Source of the DNA: DASWJZ01 sp963761005
GTDB lineage: Bacteria; Pseudomonadota; Alphaproteobacteria; Rhizobiales; Afifellaceae
DNA length: 64,000 nucleotides
Direction of reading: 5' to 3'
NCBI GenBank assembly: GCA_963761005.1
Contig: CAVXFK010000016.1
Coordinates: 137,718 to 201,717 of the forward strand
Shown here: in pieces, positions 8,771 to 16,983 of the stretch
Layout of the letters: every line of letters starts with the position of its first letter
Position numbering within the stretch: position 1 is the stretch's first letter
Made by a program: the position numbers and the translations under genes
Notes under the pieces: model-generated
What the model saw: only the letters and a program-made list of their open reading frames with translations
What the model was told of the DNA's origin: nothing
The model's database searches: none

Positions 8771-8812
8771 TCATCAGCCCCAGGGGCGGTTAAAGGCGAA
8801 CTCCATCGCCCT
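8764..8812 (-). promoter_or_regulatory. Fluoride riboswitch (crcB motif) controlling the Hyf/Ehr-like operon
   Basis: Read on the minus strand, the RNA contains GGGCGATGGAGTTCGCC, then AACCGCCCC, GGGGCTGATG and ACTCCTTC. These match the ordered blocks of the fluoride riboswitch: a GGnGATG start with its local hairpin, the AACCGCC pseudoknot strand, the GGCTGATG strand and the closing CTCC. GGAGTT pairs with GACTCC to form the long-range helix. The crcB motif is a known fluoride sensor. That it controls the downstream operon is inferred from position and the overlapping terminator. Confidence 0.87.
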
Positions 8813-8825
8813 TGTTCCAACGATA

Positions 8826-8853
8826 AGTCTAGATTTGGCGCGGCGATTGTCAA
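8826..8853 (-). promoter_or_regulatory. Sigma-70-type promoter for the Hyf/Ehr-like operon
   Basis: On the minus strand a TTGACA at 8853-8848 is separated by 16 bases from TAGACT at 8831-8826. This places the start just upstream of the minus-strand riboswitch. It is a good -35 box with an acceptable -10. Confidence 0.6.
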
Positions 8854-8885
8854 TGGCCGGCGAACGGAAACGCACGCTCATTGAA

Positions 8886-8914
8886 TTGACGCACGGCCGC
8901 GGCAAGAACATTAT
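8886..8914 (+). promoter_or_regulatory. Sigma-70-type promoter for the DUF190 gene
   Basis: TTGACG at 8886-8891 and CATTAT at 8909-8914 are spaced by 17 bases. The start would fall just before the plus-strand riboswitch. It points away from the minus-strand promoter, leaving about 30 bases between the two -35 boxes. Confidence 0.62.
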
Positions 8915-8928
8915 GGAGATAACCAAGA

Positions 8929-8975
8929 TGGGGATGGAGCTCCCCGAAACCGCCGCAAGGGCTGATAGCTCCTAC
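8929..8975 (+). promoter_or_regulatory. Fluoride riboswitch (crcB motif) controlling DUF190
   Basis: The sequence runs GGGGATGGAGCTCCCC, AACCGCC, GGGCTGATAG, CTCCTAC, which matches the consensus blocks of the fluoride riboswitch, including the characteristic CTCCTAC end. GGAGCT pairs with AGCTCC to close the aptamer. It lies on the plus strand in the leader of the DUF190 gene. DUF190 is a family known to travel with fluoride riboswitches and crcB, which supports the call. Confidence 0.92.
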
Positions 8976-9006
8976 TGTGCCTGACGGCGCGGTGGGGGCC
9001 TTTTTT
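8967..9006 (+). terminator. Intrinsic terminator of the plus-strand fluoride riboswitch
   Basis: A stem formed by AGCTCCTAC... and ...GTGGGGGC is followed by C-TTTTTT at 9001-9006. Its 5' arm uses the final aptamer bases, so ligand binding would prevent termination. Confidence 0.8.
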
Positions 9007-9039
9007 GTTGGCGCTTCGAACCAGGGAGGAGGAGGCGCT

Positions 9040-9417
9040 ATGGACCTGCCAAAGGACTCGATGCTCCTCCGCGTGTTCATCGGCGAGAACGCTCAGTTCC
9101 AAAGGCACCCGCTTTATGAAGCCATCGTGCTGAAGGCGCGCGAGGAGCATTTGGCCGGGGCGACCGTGCTGCGCGGTCCTTTAGGATACGGCCATTCGGC
9201 ACGGCTCCACACGTCAAAGATCCTGCGGCTTTCGTTCGATCTCCCCATCGTCGTCGAGATTGTGGACACCGAAGAGAAGATCCAACGTTTCTTACCGTTT
9301 CTCGATCGTATGATCGGCAGCGGTCTTGTGACGCTCGAGAAGGTTCAGGTCTTGATCTACGGCGGATCGAAGTACGACAAACAACCGCCAGGTCAGACGG
9401 CTTCAGGCACATCCTGA
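9040..9417 (+). CDS. DUF190 family protein (fluoride-associated)
   Basis: This 125-residue protein is a DUF190 member, a small ferredoxin-like alpha/beta fold related to PII-like proteins. The core runs LLRVFIGENAQFQRHPLYEA (about 9-28), LKAREEHLAGATVLRGPLGYG (about 31-51) and LPIVVEIVDTEEKI (about 67-80). DUF190 proteins are commonly found beside CrcB/Fluc fluoride channels, but no crcB gene is present here. The start is the ATG at 9040 with a strong GGGAGGAGGAG Shine-Dalgarno; an in-frame extension upstream runs into the riboswitch terminator and is rejected. The gene stands alone on its strand and would be induced by fluoride. The biochemical role is not known. Confidence 0.9.
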   Translation: MDLPKDSMLLRVFIGENAQFQRHPLYEAIVLKAREEHLAGATVLRGPLGYGHSARLHTSKILRLSFDLPIVVEIVDTEEKIQRFLPFLDRMIGSGLVTLEKVQVLIYGGSKYDKQPPGQTASGTS

Positions 9418-9486
9418 AGCAATGAATTTGCCGATCTTCGCTACCGTGCGGTCGACGTTAGTCGGGCGCCTCGCCTAGACGCGCCT

Positions 9487-11376
9487 TCAAAGCGCGACGC
9501 TCGCTGTCGCGGCACTGCGCTTCTGCGCTGCGATGCGGAAGGGCGCGTTCGCCGCGCCGTAACCTTTGTAGCCGCCGCGCCGCTCCACGATCTCAAAGAA
9601 GAAGCCGTCGCCGTAGCTCTCGCTGTAGAGCTGGAAGTACTCACCGTCGGCGTCGCGGTCGTAGAGAATGTTGTAAGTCCGCAAACGGCGCGTGAGATCA
9701 GGGTCGAGTGAGAAGCGCGCCTCGAGATCGGCGTAGTAGTTCGGTGAAATCGCGAGTACGTTCAGGCCGTTGTCGCGCAGCCTGTCGGCGGTGGAGAAGA
9801 TATCCGGCGTCGCGAATGCGAGATGCTGAACCGACGAGCCGAAGCTTTCTGCGATGAAGCGGCCCGCGAGCGTTCGCTTGTTTTCCGCGCCGTTCAGAGT
9901 CAGGCGGAGCGAGCAGTCGGTGCTCTCGATGACTTGGCTCCGCACCAGCCCCCCGGGATCGACAACATCGACCATCGGCAGCTTCCGGGTCTCGAAGATG
10001 GCCGTGTAGAAGAGCAGCCAGGTCAGCATTTCCTCGTAGTTCATGGTCTGCGCGATGTGATCGAAGCGCTGCAACCCGGCGTTTCTCCCTGACGCGTCGG
10101 CTGCGACTGACCGGAACTCTACGTCCCAGACGTTGGCGAGCTCGCTCTTGCGGTCGATGAAGTAGATCACGCCGCCGCCAACACCGCGGACAGCCGGAAT
10201 GCTGAGCTCTCCGGGCCGAACCGGTTGTGAGAAGACATTGGCCTTGAGTGCATGCGCCCGCTCCACGGTTGCCGCCGCATCGTCCACCATGAAGCCCAGC
10301 GCGTAGGCGCACGCGCCGTGCATCAGGTAGGCCGAGTGGGCCAGCCCCTCGCGCTCACAATTGATGACGATGTTGATCTCGCCTTGACGGTAGAGGTCGA
10401 CATCTTTCGAGACGTGGTGGCCGGCATGGGCAAAGCCGAGCGCGCGCAGGATCGCGGCAAGCTCTTCGGCCTCTGCCTCGTTCACCGCAAACTCCACGAA
10501 CGCAACTCCGCTCACCGGCACACGCGCCGGCATTGAGGGAGGGGTCAGCCGAATTCCCGGCTCGCTGCGGGCGACCTCGTCCATCAGCGCGAGCAGCGAC
10601 CGCTGGCCGTCCACCGCAACCGACCGCGGCGAGCCGCCGCGAAACTGGTCGTTGAATATCTCGAGCGACAGGACGCCGTCATACCCGGTGGCCGCCACGG
10701 CACGCATAAAATCGGCGACGGGAAGATCGCCTTCGCCCGGCATGTTGCGGAAATGCCGGCTCCAATAGAGAAGGTCCATCTCTATCGCCGGGGCGTCGGC
10801 AAGCTGGATAATGAAGATACGGTCGCCGGGGATCGAGCGAATCGAGTTGACGTCGATCTTGCGGGCGAGCGTGTGGAAGCTGTCGAGGATGAGCCCGACC
10901 GCCGGATGATCGGTGCGCCGCACGACCTCCCACGCATCGCGATGGTCGTTGACGTGGCGGCCCCAGGCGAGGGCTTCATAGCCGACCTTGAGGCCGCGCA
11001 GCGCGGCGCGCTCGCCAAGCTCGCGGAAGTCCGCTGCGGCACGATCGATCCCGCCGAGCGAAGAAGGTGAGACGCTGGAGCATACCAGCATCAGGTCTGT
11101 ACCGAGCTCAAGCATCAGGTCGAACTTTCGCTCGGCGCGGTCGAACGCGCGCGATCGCAACGGCTCCGGCAGGCCCTCGAAGTCACGGAACGGCTGGAAG
11201 AGCGTGATCTCTAACCCGTGGTCCCTCACCATTCGCCCCACCTCGGCGGGCGAGCCATCGAATGACAGGAAGTCGTTCTCGAATATCTCTACGCCGTAGA
11301 ACCCCGCGGATGCGATCGCGGCAAGCTTCTCTCTGAGGTCGCCGCTGATCGAGACCGTGGCGATCGATGTTTTCAT
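9487..11376 (-). CDS. quiC: 3-dehydroshikimate dehydratase, two-domain QuiC type
   Basis: The 629-residue protein joins an AP-endonuclease-2-like TIM barrel (residues about 1-275) to a VOC/4-hydroxyphenylpyruvate-dioxygenase-like domain (about 285-600). The barrel shows likely metal ligands in VGYEALAWGRH, ILDSFHT, IIQLADAPAIE and VLSLEIFND. This architecture and length match the QuiC1/QsuB type that converts 3-dehydroshikimate to protocatechuate in quinate and shikimate breakdown. The VOC domain's FFFEIVERRGGYKGYG motif is typical of the dioxygenase-like half. The start is the ATG at 11376 with GGAGGTG upstream. It is the last gene of a TRAP transporter-aroE operon, which supports the pathway. 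A bifunctional activity of the second domain is not established. Confidence 0.88.
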   Translation of the reverse strand: MKTSIATVSISGDLREKLAAIASAGFYGVEIFENDFLSFDGSPAEVGRMVRDHGLEITLFQPFRDFEGLPEPLRSRAFDRAERKFDLMLELGTDLMLVCSSVSPSSLGGIDRAAADFRELGERAALRGLKVGYEALAWGRHVNDHRDAWEVVRRTDHPAVGLILDSFHTLARKIDVNSIRSIPGDRIFIIQLADAPAIEMDLLYWSRHFRNMPGEGDLPVADFMRAVAATGYDGVLSLEIFNDQFRGGSPRSVAVDGQRSLLALMDEVARSEPGIRLTPPSMPARVPVSGVAFVEFAVNEAEAEELAAILRALGFAHAGHHVSKDVDLYRQGEINIVINCEREGLAHSAYLMHGACAYALGFMVDDAAATVERAHALKANVFSQPVRPGELSIPAVRGVGGGVIYFIDRKSELANVWDVEFRSVAADASGRNAGLQRFDHIAQTMNYEEMLTWLLFYTAIFETRKLPMVDVVDPGGLVRSQVIESTDCSLRLTLNGAENKRTLAGRFIAESFGSSVQHLAFATPDIFSTADRLRDNGLNVLAISPNYYADLEARFSLDPDLTRRLRTYNILYDRDADGEYFQLYSESYGDGFFFEIVERRGGYKGYGAANAPFRIAAQKRSAATASVAL

Positions 11377-11403
11377 CGCGGCGCACCTCCGTTGGCGCTC
11401 AAA

Positions 11404-12276
11404 TCAGGCGCTCGCCTCAAGCTTGCGGCGCAGCAGTCCGAGATCGTTCGGGCGTCGACCGGTGAAATGCTCGAATGCGTCGACGCCTTGATGGAAGAAC
11501 AGTGCGTAGCCGTTCAGTACCGACAGGCCGGCCGCGTCCGCATCGCGCATGAAGACCGTGTCGACCGGGGTGTAGACCGCGTCGAAAGCCCAGCATTGCC
11601 CGCCGAGGAGGGCAGCAGGCACGGGGGTGCCGCTGTATCCGCCCATGCCGACCGGCGTGCTGTTGACGATTCCGTCCGCTCCGGCCACGGCGCCCGCGAC
11701 GTCGCTCGCCACCGTGGCGCCGACGCCGATCTGTTCAAGGTCGCGGGCAAGCGCTCTCGCCTTCGCCTCCACGCTGTCGAAGAGCGAGAAGCGTGACGCG
11801 CCGAGCTGGGCGAGCGCGAATGCGATCGCACGACCGACGCCGCCCGCGCCAACCACCGCTACTGCGCCAGGCTCTGCGTCGTGGTAGGCGCTCCGATAGG
11901 CAGAGAGAAAGCCCGAATAGTCCGTGTTGAAACCGATCGGACCGGTCGCACCGAAGACCACGGTGTTCAGCGAGCCGATGTGAGCTGCGGGCGGATCGCA
12001 AGCGACCAACCTCACCACTCGCTCCTTGTAGGGATAGGTGATGTTGACGCCGCGCATGTCGGAGTGGGCGCAGGCGTCGAACGTGGTCTCGAACTCCTGG
12101 CCGAGTTCGCGAGGGATCAGCAGATCGTACGTGACCTCAAGCCCAGTCAGCTCTCCGCACAGACGGTGCAGTTCGGGCGAACGCGACTGTCGGATGTTGT
12201 CACCGATGAGCGCGAGCTTGATCCGGGAGCTGTCGGAGCGCGCGCCCGTCTCGATCGAGGCCCTAGTTTCCGGCAT
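11404..12276 (-). CDS. aroE: Shikimate/quinate dehydrogenase family protein
   Basis: This 290-residue protein has the shikimate dehydrogenase layout. The substrate domain contains SRSPELH (equivalent to the SxSP shikimate-binding motif), NITYPYK with the catalytic lysine, and NTDYSGF with the catalytic aspartate. The NAD(P) domain contains AVVGAGGVGRAIAFAL. A C-terminal GYALFFHQGVDAFEHFTG segment is also typical. Given its neighbours (TRAP importer and QuiC dehydratase) it most likely oxidises imported shikimate or quinate and is not the biosynthetic copy. The ATG at 12276 is preferred over a TTG at 12282. It overlaps the dctM end, showing translational coupling. Confidence 0.87.
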   Translation of the reverse strand: MPETRASIETGARSDSSRIKLALIGDNIRQSRSPELHRLCGELTGLEVTYDLLIPRELGQEFETTFDACAHSDMRGVNITYPYKERVVRLVACDPPAAHIGSLNTVVFGATGPIGFNTDYSGFLSAYRSAYHDAEPGAVAVVGAGGVGRAIAFALAQLGASRFSLFDSVEAKARALARDLEQIGVGATVASDVAGAVAGADGIVNSTPVGMGGYSGTPVPAALLGGQCWAFDAVYTPVDTVFMRDADAAGLSVLNGYALFFHQGVDAFEHFTGRRPNDLGLLRRKLEASA

Positions 12277-13561
12277 AGCCAAACACCCGTGGCAGCCAGA
12301 GAACGATTTCCGGGAAGAGGATCATTGCGACGAGAGCGACGACCAGCGTGCCGATGAACGGCCAGATCTCGCGGATGATCGCCCGCAATGGAATGCCGGT
12401 GGTGGCGTTGATGACAAAGAGCACGATCCCATAGGGCGGTGTGATGAGGCCGATCATGCAGTTGACGACGGCAACGACGCCGAAGTGAACGAGGTCGACG
12501 CCGAGCGCCCGGCAGGTCGGAATGAAGAGCGGCACGATCACCAGGATGATCGTGGAGGCATCGAGAACGCAGCCGAGCAGGAGCAGGATCACGTTGACGA
12601 GGAACAGAAACCCGACGGGCGAGAAGTTGATCCCCTGCAACGCGTCCGCGATGGTGGCCGGCAGGTTCTCCGCGGCAACGATGTAGTTGAATATCAGGGC
12701 GCCGCCGATCACGAGCCCGACCGATGCCGACGATCGGGCGCTCGCCGACAGAAGCGAATAGAGCTCGCGCCAAGTGAGCGCTCGATAGACCAGACCGGCG
12801 AGCAGCAAAGCATAGGCGGCGGCGAGGGCGGCGGCCTCCGTCGGCGTCGTTACGCCGCCGTAGATGCCGTAGAGAAGGATCACCGGCATCAGCAGCGACG
12901 GAAACGCGCGCAAGGTGATCGCCGGCAGCGCCTTCGCGGGAACACCCGCCTCGACGGGGAACGAGCGCCGGCGCGCCAGATAGCCGTTCAGCAGCATGAG
13001 GACGAGGCCCATCAAGAGGCCAGGCAACACGCCGCCGAGAAACAGGTATCCGATCGACGCGTCCGACACGAGCGCATAGAGCACCATCGGAATCGACGGC
13101 GGAATGATCGGTCCGATCGTCGAGGCCGCCGCCGTGATGGCCGCCGCGTAGCCCGGCGGATACCTGCCGTCGCGGGTCATCAGCCGAATGATGATCTGTC
13201 CGATGCCCGCCGCGTCGGCGACGGCAGAGCCGGACATGCCTGAGAAGATCAGGTTTGCGGCGACGTTCACGTGACCGAGCCCGCCGCGGTAGCGCCCGAC
13301 GACCGCGACGCAAAACTGCAGCAGCCGCTCGCTGATCGTTCCGGCGTTCATGATGTTGGCGGCGACGATGAACAAGGGGACGGCGAGCAGCACGAAACTG
13401 TCGTAGAGGCCCTGGATGTTCTGCTCCGCCGCGAGCGAGAGGTCCTGGCCGTTAGCCGCGAGGTAGACGATCGCCGCGACGATCATCGACAGCGCGATCG
13501 GCGCGCCGAGCCCCGCGAGCGCGAACAGGGTGAGCAGGCAAAGCGCGAACTGAAGGCTCAT
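12263..13561 (-). CDS. dctM: TRAP transporter large permease (DctM family)
   Basis: The 432-residue hydrophobic protein is the 12-helix transport subunit of a TRAP importer. Typical family segments are visible: VPLFIVAANIMNAGTISERL near residue 80, FSGMSGSAVADAAGIG near 130, TIGPIIPPSIPMVLYAL near 165, and CMIGLITPPYGIVLFVI near 375. It uses a sodium gradient to move an organic acid delivered by DctP. The start is the ATG at 13561, overlapping the dctQ stop (ATGA). A longer in-frame opening to 14041 runs through dctQ and is ignored. Position before aroE and quiC suggests a shikimate- or quinate-like substrate. Confidence 0.92.
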   Translation of the reverse strand: MSLQFALCLLTLFALAGLGAPIALSMIVAAIVYLAANGQDLSLAAEQNIQGLYDSFVLLAVPLFIVAANIMNAGTISERLLQFCVAVVGRYRGGLGHVNVAANLIFSGMSGSAVADAAGIGQIIIRLMTRDGRYPPGYAAAITAAASTIGPIIPPSIPMVLYALVSDASIGYLFLGGVLPGLLMGLVLMLLNGYLARRRSFPVEAGVPAKALPAITLRAFPSLLMPVILLYGIYGGVTTPTEAAALAAAYALLLAGLVYRALTWRELYSLLSASARSSASVGLVIGGALIFNYIVAAENLPATIADALQGINFSPVGFLFLVNVILLLLGCVLDASTIILVIVPLFIPTCRALGVDLVHFGVVAVVNCMIGLITPPYGIVLFVINATTGIPLRAIIREIWPFIGTLVVALVAMILFPEIVLWLPRVFGYAGN

Positions 13562-14058
13562 GGCGCGGGCGGCGGCCGGTCGAGCTCCTCCGGGCCAACG
13601 CCCCGCATAAGCTTCCACAGCCGCCAGACGTAGCGCGCGATGATGCCGATCGCGAACGCGCCGTAGATGCTGAAGACGTAGTCGAGGCGGATGTGAAGGG
13701 TCGAGCTGTGCTTGATCTTGTAGAAGGTGATGTAGCCGAAAGTCGCCGGCAGGGCGGCCGCGAAACCGACGACGATGCCGAGCGCGGCGACGATCGCAAA
13801 GACGCGTCTCGTTCGTCGGTCGACCACGTGGAGGAGAAGGTCGAAACGAACGTGGTCGCGGTCGTTGAGGATGAAAGCGCCCTCCCAGAACACCACCCAG
13901 AGCCACGTGGTCAGGCACAGCTCCAGCGTCCACCCGAGCGGGAAATCGAAAACGTAGCGAGACGAGATTTGGAGGATGAACGAGAAGAACATGACGGTGA
14001 GGAGCCCCACCGCCACGTTGTCTGCACGGGCGCGCAACCACGCGATGGCCGCACGCAT
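13558..14058 (-). CDS. dctQ: TRAP transporter small permease (DctQ family)
   Basis: This 166-residue protein has four hydrophobic segments (for example VGLLTVMFFSFILQI near residue 17 and VFAIVAALGIVVGFAAAL near 84). It also shows the conserved DctQ pattern around the second helix, LTTWLWVVFWEGAFILNDRDH. It partners DctM in the membrane. The start is the ATG at 14058, 13 bases after dctP, and its stop overlaps the dctM start. Length is normal for the family. Confidence 0.9.
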   Translation of the reverse strand: MRAAIAWLRARADNVAVGLLTVMFFSFILQISSRYVFDFPLGWTLELCLTTWLWVVFWEGAFILNDRDHVRFDLLLHVVDRRTRRVFAIVAALGIVVGFAAALPATFGYITFYKIKHSSTLHIRLDYVFSIYGAFAIGIIARYVWRLWKLMRGVGPEELDRPPPAP

Positions 14059-14071
14059 CGCGTCGCGTCTT

Positions 14072-15076
14072 CTAGAGCGCGTTGATCTTGTCGACCATGC
14101 CCTCCGGCCAATCCTTGGCGAAGTCGGACTTCAGGTAGGCCTCCTGGACGTGTTTACGGAATGCGTCGACGTCGGGCGTGTAGACCTGAAGGCCCTGATC
14201 CTTGAAGAACTGCTCGAGCTCCGACTCCAGCTTGAGTTGCTTCTGGCGACCGGATTCGGCGGCATCGTCCGCCGCCTTCTGAACGGTCGCCTGCTGATCG
14301 GCGCTCAGCCCGTCCCAGGCCTTCTTGCTGAAGGCCAGATAGTTGAGGTCGACGAGATGGCTGGTCAGCACGATCTGCTTGGTGACTTCGTAGAACTTGG
14401 AGTCCTTGTCGGTCGGGAGCGGGTTGTCCTGTCCGTCGATCGCACCGGTCTGCAGCGCCGTATAGACCTCGGTGAAGGCCATCGGCACCGGATTTGCGCC
14501 GAGTGCCTTTCCGAGGAACTGCCAGGCGTCGGTGCCCGGCATGCGGAGCTTCACGCCGGCGAGGTCGTCCGGCACCATGATCTTCTTTTCGATCCGCAGG
14601 TCGAGCTGGCGGCGGCCCAGATACATGACGGTCAGAAGCTTCACGCCGAGCTGGTCCTCCACCTTCTTCTTCATCGGGTCCATGAAGGCCGCGGCAAACA
14701 CCTTCTTCTGATGGTCGGCGTCGCGGTGGAGATAGCCGGCCGTAAAGATCGACCATTCGGGGAAGATCGTCGCGAGCTCCTGCGGCGAGGTGATCGACAT
14801 CTCGAGATTGCCGCGTGAGATCGCCTCAAGCTCTGTACCTTGCTTGAAGAGGGTCGCGTTCCAGTGCGGCTCGAAGGTCGCGAAGTCCGCCACTGCAGGC
14901 GCAAACACGTCGGTCAGGGCAACGGAGCGCTGGTCCGTGGGCGTCGCAGGCGACGAAAGGCGAAGAAGCACTTTGTCTGCCGCTCGCGCACGAAGCGGAA
15001 ACACGCTGGCGAACCCACAGACCGATAGACCGATTGCGGTGGTTCCGAGAAATGCACGCCGGGTAATGGCCGTCAT
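14072..15076 (-). CDS. dctP: TRAP transporter substrate-binding protein (DctP family)
   Basis: A 334-residue periplasmic solute receptor. The N-terminus MTAITRRAFLGTTAIG is a twin-arginine-like signal peptide with cleavage expected after FPLRARA. The mature part shows DctP features, including LAGVKLRMPGTDAW (about residues 160-175) with the arginine that normally salt-bridges a ligand carboxylate, and the later segment DGQDNPLPT. It therefore very likely binds an organic acid. The start is the ATG at 15076 with a good GGAGG upstream; a much longer in-frame opening to 16153 is a shadow of the divergent gene. It is the first gene of the TRAP-aroE-quiC operon. Confidence 0.92.
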   Translation of the reverse strand: MTAITRRAFLGTTAIGLSVCGFASVFPLRARAADKVLLRLSSPATPTDQRSVALTDVFAPAVADFATFEPHWNATLFKQGTELEAISRGNLEMSITSPQELATIFPEWSIFTAGYLHRDADHQKKVFAAAFMDPMKKKVEDQLGVKLLTVMYLGRRQLDLRIEKKIMVPDDLAGVKLRMPGTDAWQFLGKALGANPVPMAFTEVYTALQTGAIDGQDNPLPTDKDSKFYEVTKQIVLTSHLVDLNYLAFSKKAWDGLSADQQATVQKAADDAAESGRQKQLKLESELEQFFKDQGLQVYTPDVDAFRKHVQEAYLKSDFAKDWPEGMVDKINAL

Positions 15077-15155
15077 CGTTTTCCTCCCTTTTTGCTTATC
15101 GGCGTCGGCAAAGGACCGTGCCGTTTCAAATTGACCGGATGCTGGCATACATCGA

Positions 15156-15172
15156 TTGGTGATACAACCCAT
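15156..15172. promoter_or_regulatory. Candidate second GntR operator between dctP and the divergent oxidoreductase gene
   Basis: TTGGTGATACAACCCAT agrees at 12 of 17 positions with the core of the palindrome in front of the GntR gene (TTGGTGTGAAACACCAT at 16991-17007). It sits in the 130-bp space between the divergent TRAP operon and the Gfo/Idh gene, where a shared regulator would act. Confidence 0.4.
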
Positions 15173-15205
15173 GGAACCGATAGGCTCATAGGAAGACGGT
15201 TTCAT

Positions 15206-16282
15206 ATGACGGAGAATAGGCAGCAATCTGCCAGCGTCCGTCCGCATGGCGAGAGCCGCGCGCGGATCGCTGTCGTGGGGGCGGGGCAGGTCGGACGAAA
15301 GCACGCCGAACGGGTCGCACGTGATGCGATCCTCGCTGGCATCGTTGACCCGGCCCCTGCCGCCGCAACGCTTGCGCAGGAGCTCTCGACGCGTGTCTTC
15401 CGCTCTCTCGCCGATCTGCTTGCGGAAACGCGACCTGACGGGGTCATCGTTGCGACGCCGAGCAACCTCCATCACGAGCTCGGCATGGCCTGTATCGCGG
15501 CAAGACTGCCGGTGCTCATCGAGAAGCCGCTTGCTACGCTGGTGGAGGATGCTTGCGAGCTGGTCCGCGCCGCCAATGAAGCGTCGGTGCCGCTGCTGGT
15601 CGGTCATCATCGCCGCTACAATCCCATCGTCCGGCGCGCCAAAGCGGAAATCGAGAGCGGCCGGCTCGGAAGGATCGTCTCCGTGCAGACGACATGCTGG
15701 CTCGCGAAGCCCGAGCAGTATTTCGATGTCGCTTGGCGACGCGAGCCCGGCGCCGGTCCGGTATTCACCAACCTTATTCACGACATCGACCTGATGCGCG
15801 CGCTCTGCGGCGAGGTGACGGCCGTGCAGGCGATCGCGACCAACGCGATCCGCGGCTATGTGGTGGAGGAATCGGCCGCGGTCCTGCTGCAGTTCGCGAA
15901 CGGCGCGGTCGGCACGATGAGCGTCTCCGACACTGCTGTCGCGCCCTGGAGCTGGGAGACGACTGCGGGCGAAAATCCGGATTTTCCAAAGACCGGCGAG
16001 AGCTGTTACCGCATCGCGGGGACGCTCGGCTCGATCTCGATCCCGGACCTCCATGTCTGGCACCAGGACGGTAGCCGCGATTGGCGAATTCCGTTGCATT
16101 CTAAGCGGCTTCGAACCGTCGCCGCCGACCCGCTTGCGCTCCAGATCGGACACTTCTCCGAGGTCATTCTCGGAGGGACGCCGCCGATCGTGACGGGTCG
16201 TGACGGCCTGGAGGCGCTCAAGATCGCTGTCGCCGTCAGCGAGGCCGCTGCAACGGGCGGGACGGTCGTTCTCAGCGATTAG
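15206..16282 (+). CDS. Gfo/Idh/MocA family NAD(P)-dependent oxidoreductase
   Basis: The 358-residue protein has an N-terminal Rossmann fold with RIAVVGAGQVGRKHAERV at about residues 20-37. The family's EKP motif (LIEKPLATLVEDA) is near residue 110, followed by the C-terminal substrate domain (from about 135). Members oxidise or reduce sugars, inositols and related cyclic polyols. Divergent from the TRAP-aroE-quiC operon and next to the GntR gene, it may act on the same cyclohexane-carboxylate-like compound. That is inference from position. The chosen start is the ATG at 15206 with AGGAAG upstream; longer openings begin inside the divergent promoter. Confidence 0.85.
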   Translation: MTENRQQSASVRPHGESRARIAVVGAGQVGRKHAERVARDAILAGIVDPAPAAATLAQELSTRVFRSLADLLAETRPDGVIVATPSNLHHELGMACIAARLPVLIEKPLATLVEDACELVRAANEASVPLLVGHHRRYNPIVRRAKAEIESGRLGRIVSVQTTCWLAKPEQYFDVAWRREPGAGPVFTNLIHDIDLMRALCGEVTAVQAIATNAIRGYVVEESAAVLLQFANGAVGTMSVSDTAVAPWSWETTAGENPDFPKTGESCYRIAGTLGSISIPDLHVWHQDGSRDWRIPLHSKRLRTVAADPLALQIGHFSEVILGGTPPIVTGRDGLEALKIAVAVSEAAATGGTVVLSD

Positions 16283-16294
16283 GGCTCGACGGCA

Positions 16295-16972
16295 TCAAAG
16301 AGCGATCTTCAAAGCCTGCGCGGCGAGGCTGTGATCGACTCCGGCCGCGATATGCAGGCGAAGGATCTCCTGCGCTTTGACGGCGTCGCGCGTGAGCGCG
16401 GCATCGCGCAATTGCAGATGCTCTTCGGCTGCGATCTGTCCCCGGTTCGTCAATGACAGCATCTGATAGCGGAGATACTTGTCGAACACCGAGGCATGCG
16501 TGTCCATCAAGACGCGTGAGCCGCAGGCGGAGATCAGCGCCTGGTGAAATTCCGAGTCATAGCGCTTCCATTGCTCGGTAACGGACGGGTCGCCGGACAT
16601 CATGCGAAGCTCCATCTGATGGAGCTTATGGTGTGCTGCGACCACCCTTCCTTCCCAGTCGACGTCGCCGGCCTTGAACGAAAGGTCGAGCGCGTAGCTC
16701 TCGAGAAGCTGTCTCAGAGCGGACAGCTCCTTCAGGTTCTCCGCCGAGACCGGCGCAACCTCGAAGCCACGCTGTCCTTCGGCGACAACGAGGCCCTCGG
16801 CAGTCAGGCGATTCAGGATCTCGCGCAGCGTCGAAACGCTCGTGCCATATCGAATGCGCAGTCGTTCGAGCCTCAGCCTCTCGCCTGGGCCGAGCCCGCC
16901 GAAGATGATGTCTCTCTTGATCCGGTCGTAGGTGCTGTCGGCGACCGAGCTCGCTACGGCAAAGGCGTCCAT
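16295..16972 (-). CDS. GntR family (FadR/FCD-type) transcriptional regulator
   Basis: This 225-residue protein has an N-terminal winged helix (residues about 12-75, with TSVSTLREILNRLTAEGLV as the recognition region) and a C-terminal all-helical FCD ligand domain (about 90-215). The FCD domain usually binds a carboxylate or a metal-carboxylate complex. It is convergent with the oxidoreductase gene, ending 12 bases from it. A long palindrome lies directly upstream of its ATG, suggesting autoregulation. The likely regulon is the adjacent TRAP-aroE-quiC operon and the oxidoreductase, with the imported compound or a pathway intermediate as effector. Confidence 0.9.
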   Translation of the reverse strand: MDAFAVASSVADSTYDRIKRDIIFGGLGPGERLRLERLRIRYGTSVSTLREILNRLTAEGLVVAEGQRGFEVAPVSAENLKELSALRQLLESYALDLSFKAGDVDWEGRVVAAHHKLHQMELRMMSGDPSVTEQWKRYDSEFHQALISACGSRVLMDTHASVFDKYLRYQMLSLTNRGQIAAEEHLQLRDAALTRDAVKAQEILRLHIAAGVDHSLAAQALKIAL

Positions 16973-16983
16973 CCGGAAGAAAT

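Noticed and set aside
14072..16153. A 693-residue frame that would extend DctP upstream
   Set aside because: It crosses the divergent promoter and the oxidoreductase gene; the ATG at 15076 gives a proper signal peptide.
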